In this document: piece after piece, positions 63,443 through 64,000 of the stretch
How positions within the stretch are numbered: the first letter of the stretch is position 1
How the letters are laid out: every line of letters begins with the position of its first letter
Origin: Ensifer adhaerens
GTDB taxonomy: Bacteria > Pseudomonadota > Alphaproteobacteria > Rhizobiales > Rhizobiaceae
NCBI RefSeq assembly: GCF_000697965.2
Contig: NZ_CP015882.1
Span: 434,001 to 498,000 of the forward strand
DNA length: 64,000 bases
Direction: 5' to 3'
Notes under the pieces: model-generated
Told to the model about the DNA's origin: nothing
Seen by the model: the letters and a program-made list of their open reading frames with translations, nothing else
Databases searched by the model: none
Made by a program: the position numbers and the translations under genes

Positions 63443-64000
63443 TCATAGCAAGGTTTGCTGCACTGGCTCGTCGGCAGCGGTTGGTTCGAATTCACCGCGC
63501 CTTTGCAACTCGGTCTGGGCGCTGAAGCGGATGTCGCTATCTCTATCGCGAAGAAATTCGGTAAGCGTCTCCGTACTAAGGCGATCCCAGCCCTTCCCAC
63601 GATCAGGCCCGGAGGGCACGCGCGGCAACAAGCCCGGCTCGGCACTCCACGCCAGCAACTGACCGAGCGATGCAGCGTTCAACAGATCGCGCAGATGATG
63701 GGCCGTCACGTAGGCATCCGGCATGCCTCGATGGGCCGGAAGACCTATCTCGTGAACGAGCCCTTCCGGCATACGCTGGTAGCGGAGCATCTGGTTGGAA
63801 AATCGTGGCAGATCGGGCCAAATCCGTAGGGCGCACTTCCAGGTACAGATCCAGGGCAAGCCGCCGGTGAGACGAGGCGTGCAATACCGTTGTTCGAAGG
63901 CTGCACGATGTGCGGCCAACGCGTCGATCCCGCCGTGCGGATGCAACACTTCTGGCGCCACATTTTTCCAGTAGGGCGCGCCGGCGACTTGCTCGTCGAG
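63443..64000 (-). CDS. ExoX-like 3'-5' exonuclease, C-terminal part (cut by window end)
   Basis: The frame is open to the window end, so the N-terminus lies outside. It carries the ExoX-like C-terminal half with MPDAYVTAHHLRDLL (DnaQ-fold Asp/His positions), FSAQTELQRRG and SGPDRGKGWDRL. DNA exonuclease X removes single-stranded or 3' ends. The catalytic DEDDh acidic residues expected upstream are not seen in this fragment. At least 186 aa visible. Confidence 0.7.
   Translation of the reverse strand, partial: LDEQVAGAPYWKNVAPEVLHPHGGIDALAAHRAAFEQRYCTPRLTGGLPWICTWKCALRIWPDLPRFSNQMLRYQRMPEGLVHEIGLPAHRGMPDAYVTAHHLRDLLNAASLGQLLAWSAEPGLLPRVPSGPDRGKGWDRLSTETLTEFLRDRDSDIRFSAQTELQRRGEFEPTAADEPVQQTLL

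Overview
The window looks like chromosome or megaplasmid DNA from an alphaproteobacterium of the order Hyphomicrobiales (Rhizobiales), probably Rhizobium/Sinorhizobium/Ensifer-like. The signs are high GC, FixL/FixJ-style sensor and regulator families, class III cyclases fused to TolB-like/TPR modules, a ugp-type ABC operon and many ATGA start-stop overlaps. No rRNA, tRNA, CRISPR array, phage or transposase is visible. The organism assignment is inference.

Left part (1-12435): a catabolic locus. A divergent LysR regulator (cut by the window edge) faces a nucleobase-type (NCS2) permease. Next come the three subunits of a molybdenum hydroxylase, a CobW-type metal-chaperone GTPase with a His-rich insert, two tandem ACMSD-like amidohydrolases, a UbiD decarboxylase, its UbiX prenyl-flavin synthase and an XdhC-type Mo-cofactor insertion protein. 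Together they suggest import, hydroxylation, decarboxylation and hydrolysis of a purine-like or N-heteroaromatic compound. I cannot match the set to a known pathway. One amidohydrolase has lost the N-terminal HxH metal motif, which its neighbour keeps.

Signalling part (12583-26489): a class III cyclase with a TolB-like/TPR tail; two divergent, clearly related multi-PAS histidine kinases (1383 and about 1001 aa); a REC-HTH-REC regulator; a 38-codon coupled ORF; a FixJ-like regulator; an SDR/TetR pair sharing an operator; and another FixJ-like regulator.

Middle (26630-48134): an accessory mix. It holds a RidA protein, an alpha/beta hydrolase, a second cyclase, a small GNAT-like protein, two paralogous metallo-beta-lactamase-fold hydrolases, two paralogous NmrA-like NAD(P)-binding proteins, an OmpR-type HTH/TolB/TPR regulator, an EmrAB-like efflux pair, an MscS channel with a cyclic-nucleotide-binding domain, a secreted cupin, an MFS transporter, a third PAS kinase with an apparent frameshift, an AhpD-like protein, a lipoprotein hydrolase and a NUDIX gene preceded by a tightly coupled 60-aa zinc-ribbon ORF.

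Right part (48509-64000): a ugpBAEC-like ABC operon ending in a TIM-barrel isomerase; a run of four small reverse-strand genes (acidic protein, BON domain, unknown, zinc ribbon); an AI-2E-family permease with a long soluble tail; a small secreted protein; a caspase-like secreted protein; a TetR/MFS pair whose regulator starts at the edge of a 46-bp near-perfect palindrome; a 2H phosphoesterase; and the C-terminal part of an ExoX-like exonuclease cut by the window end.
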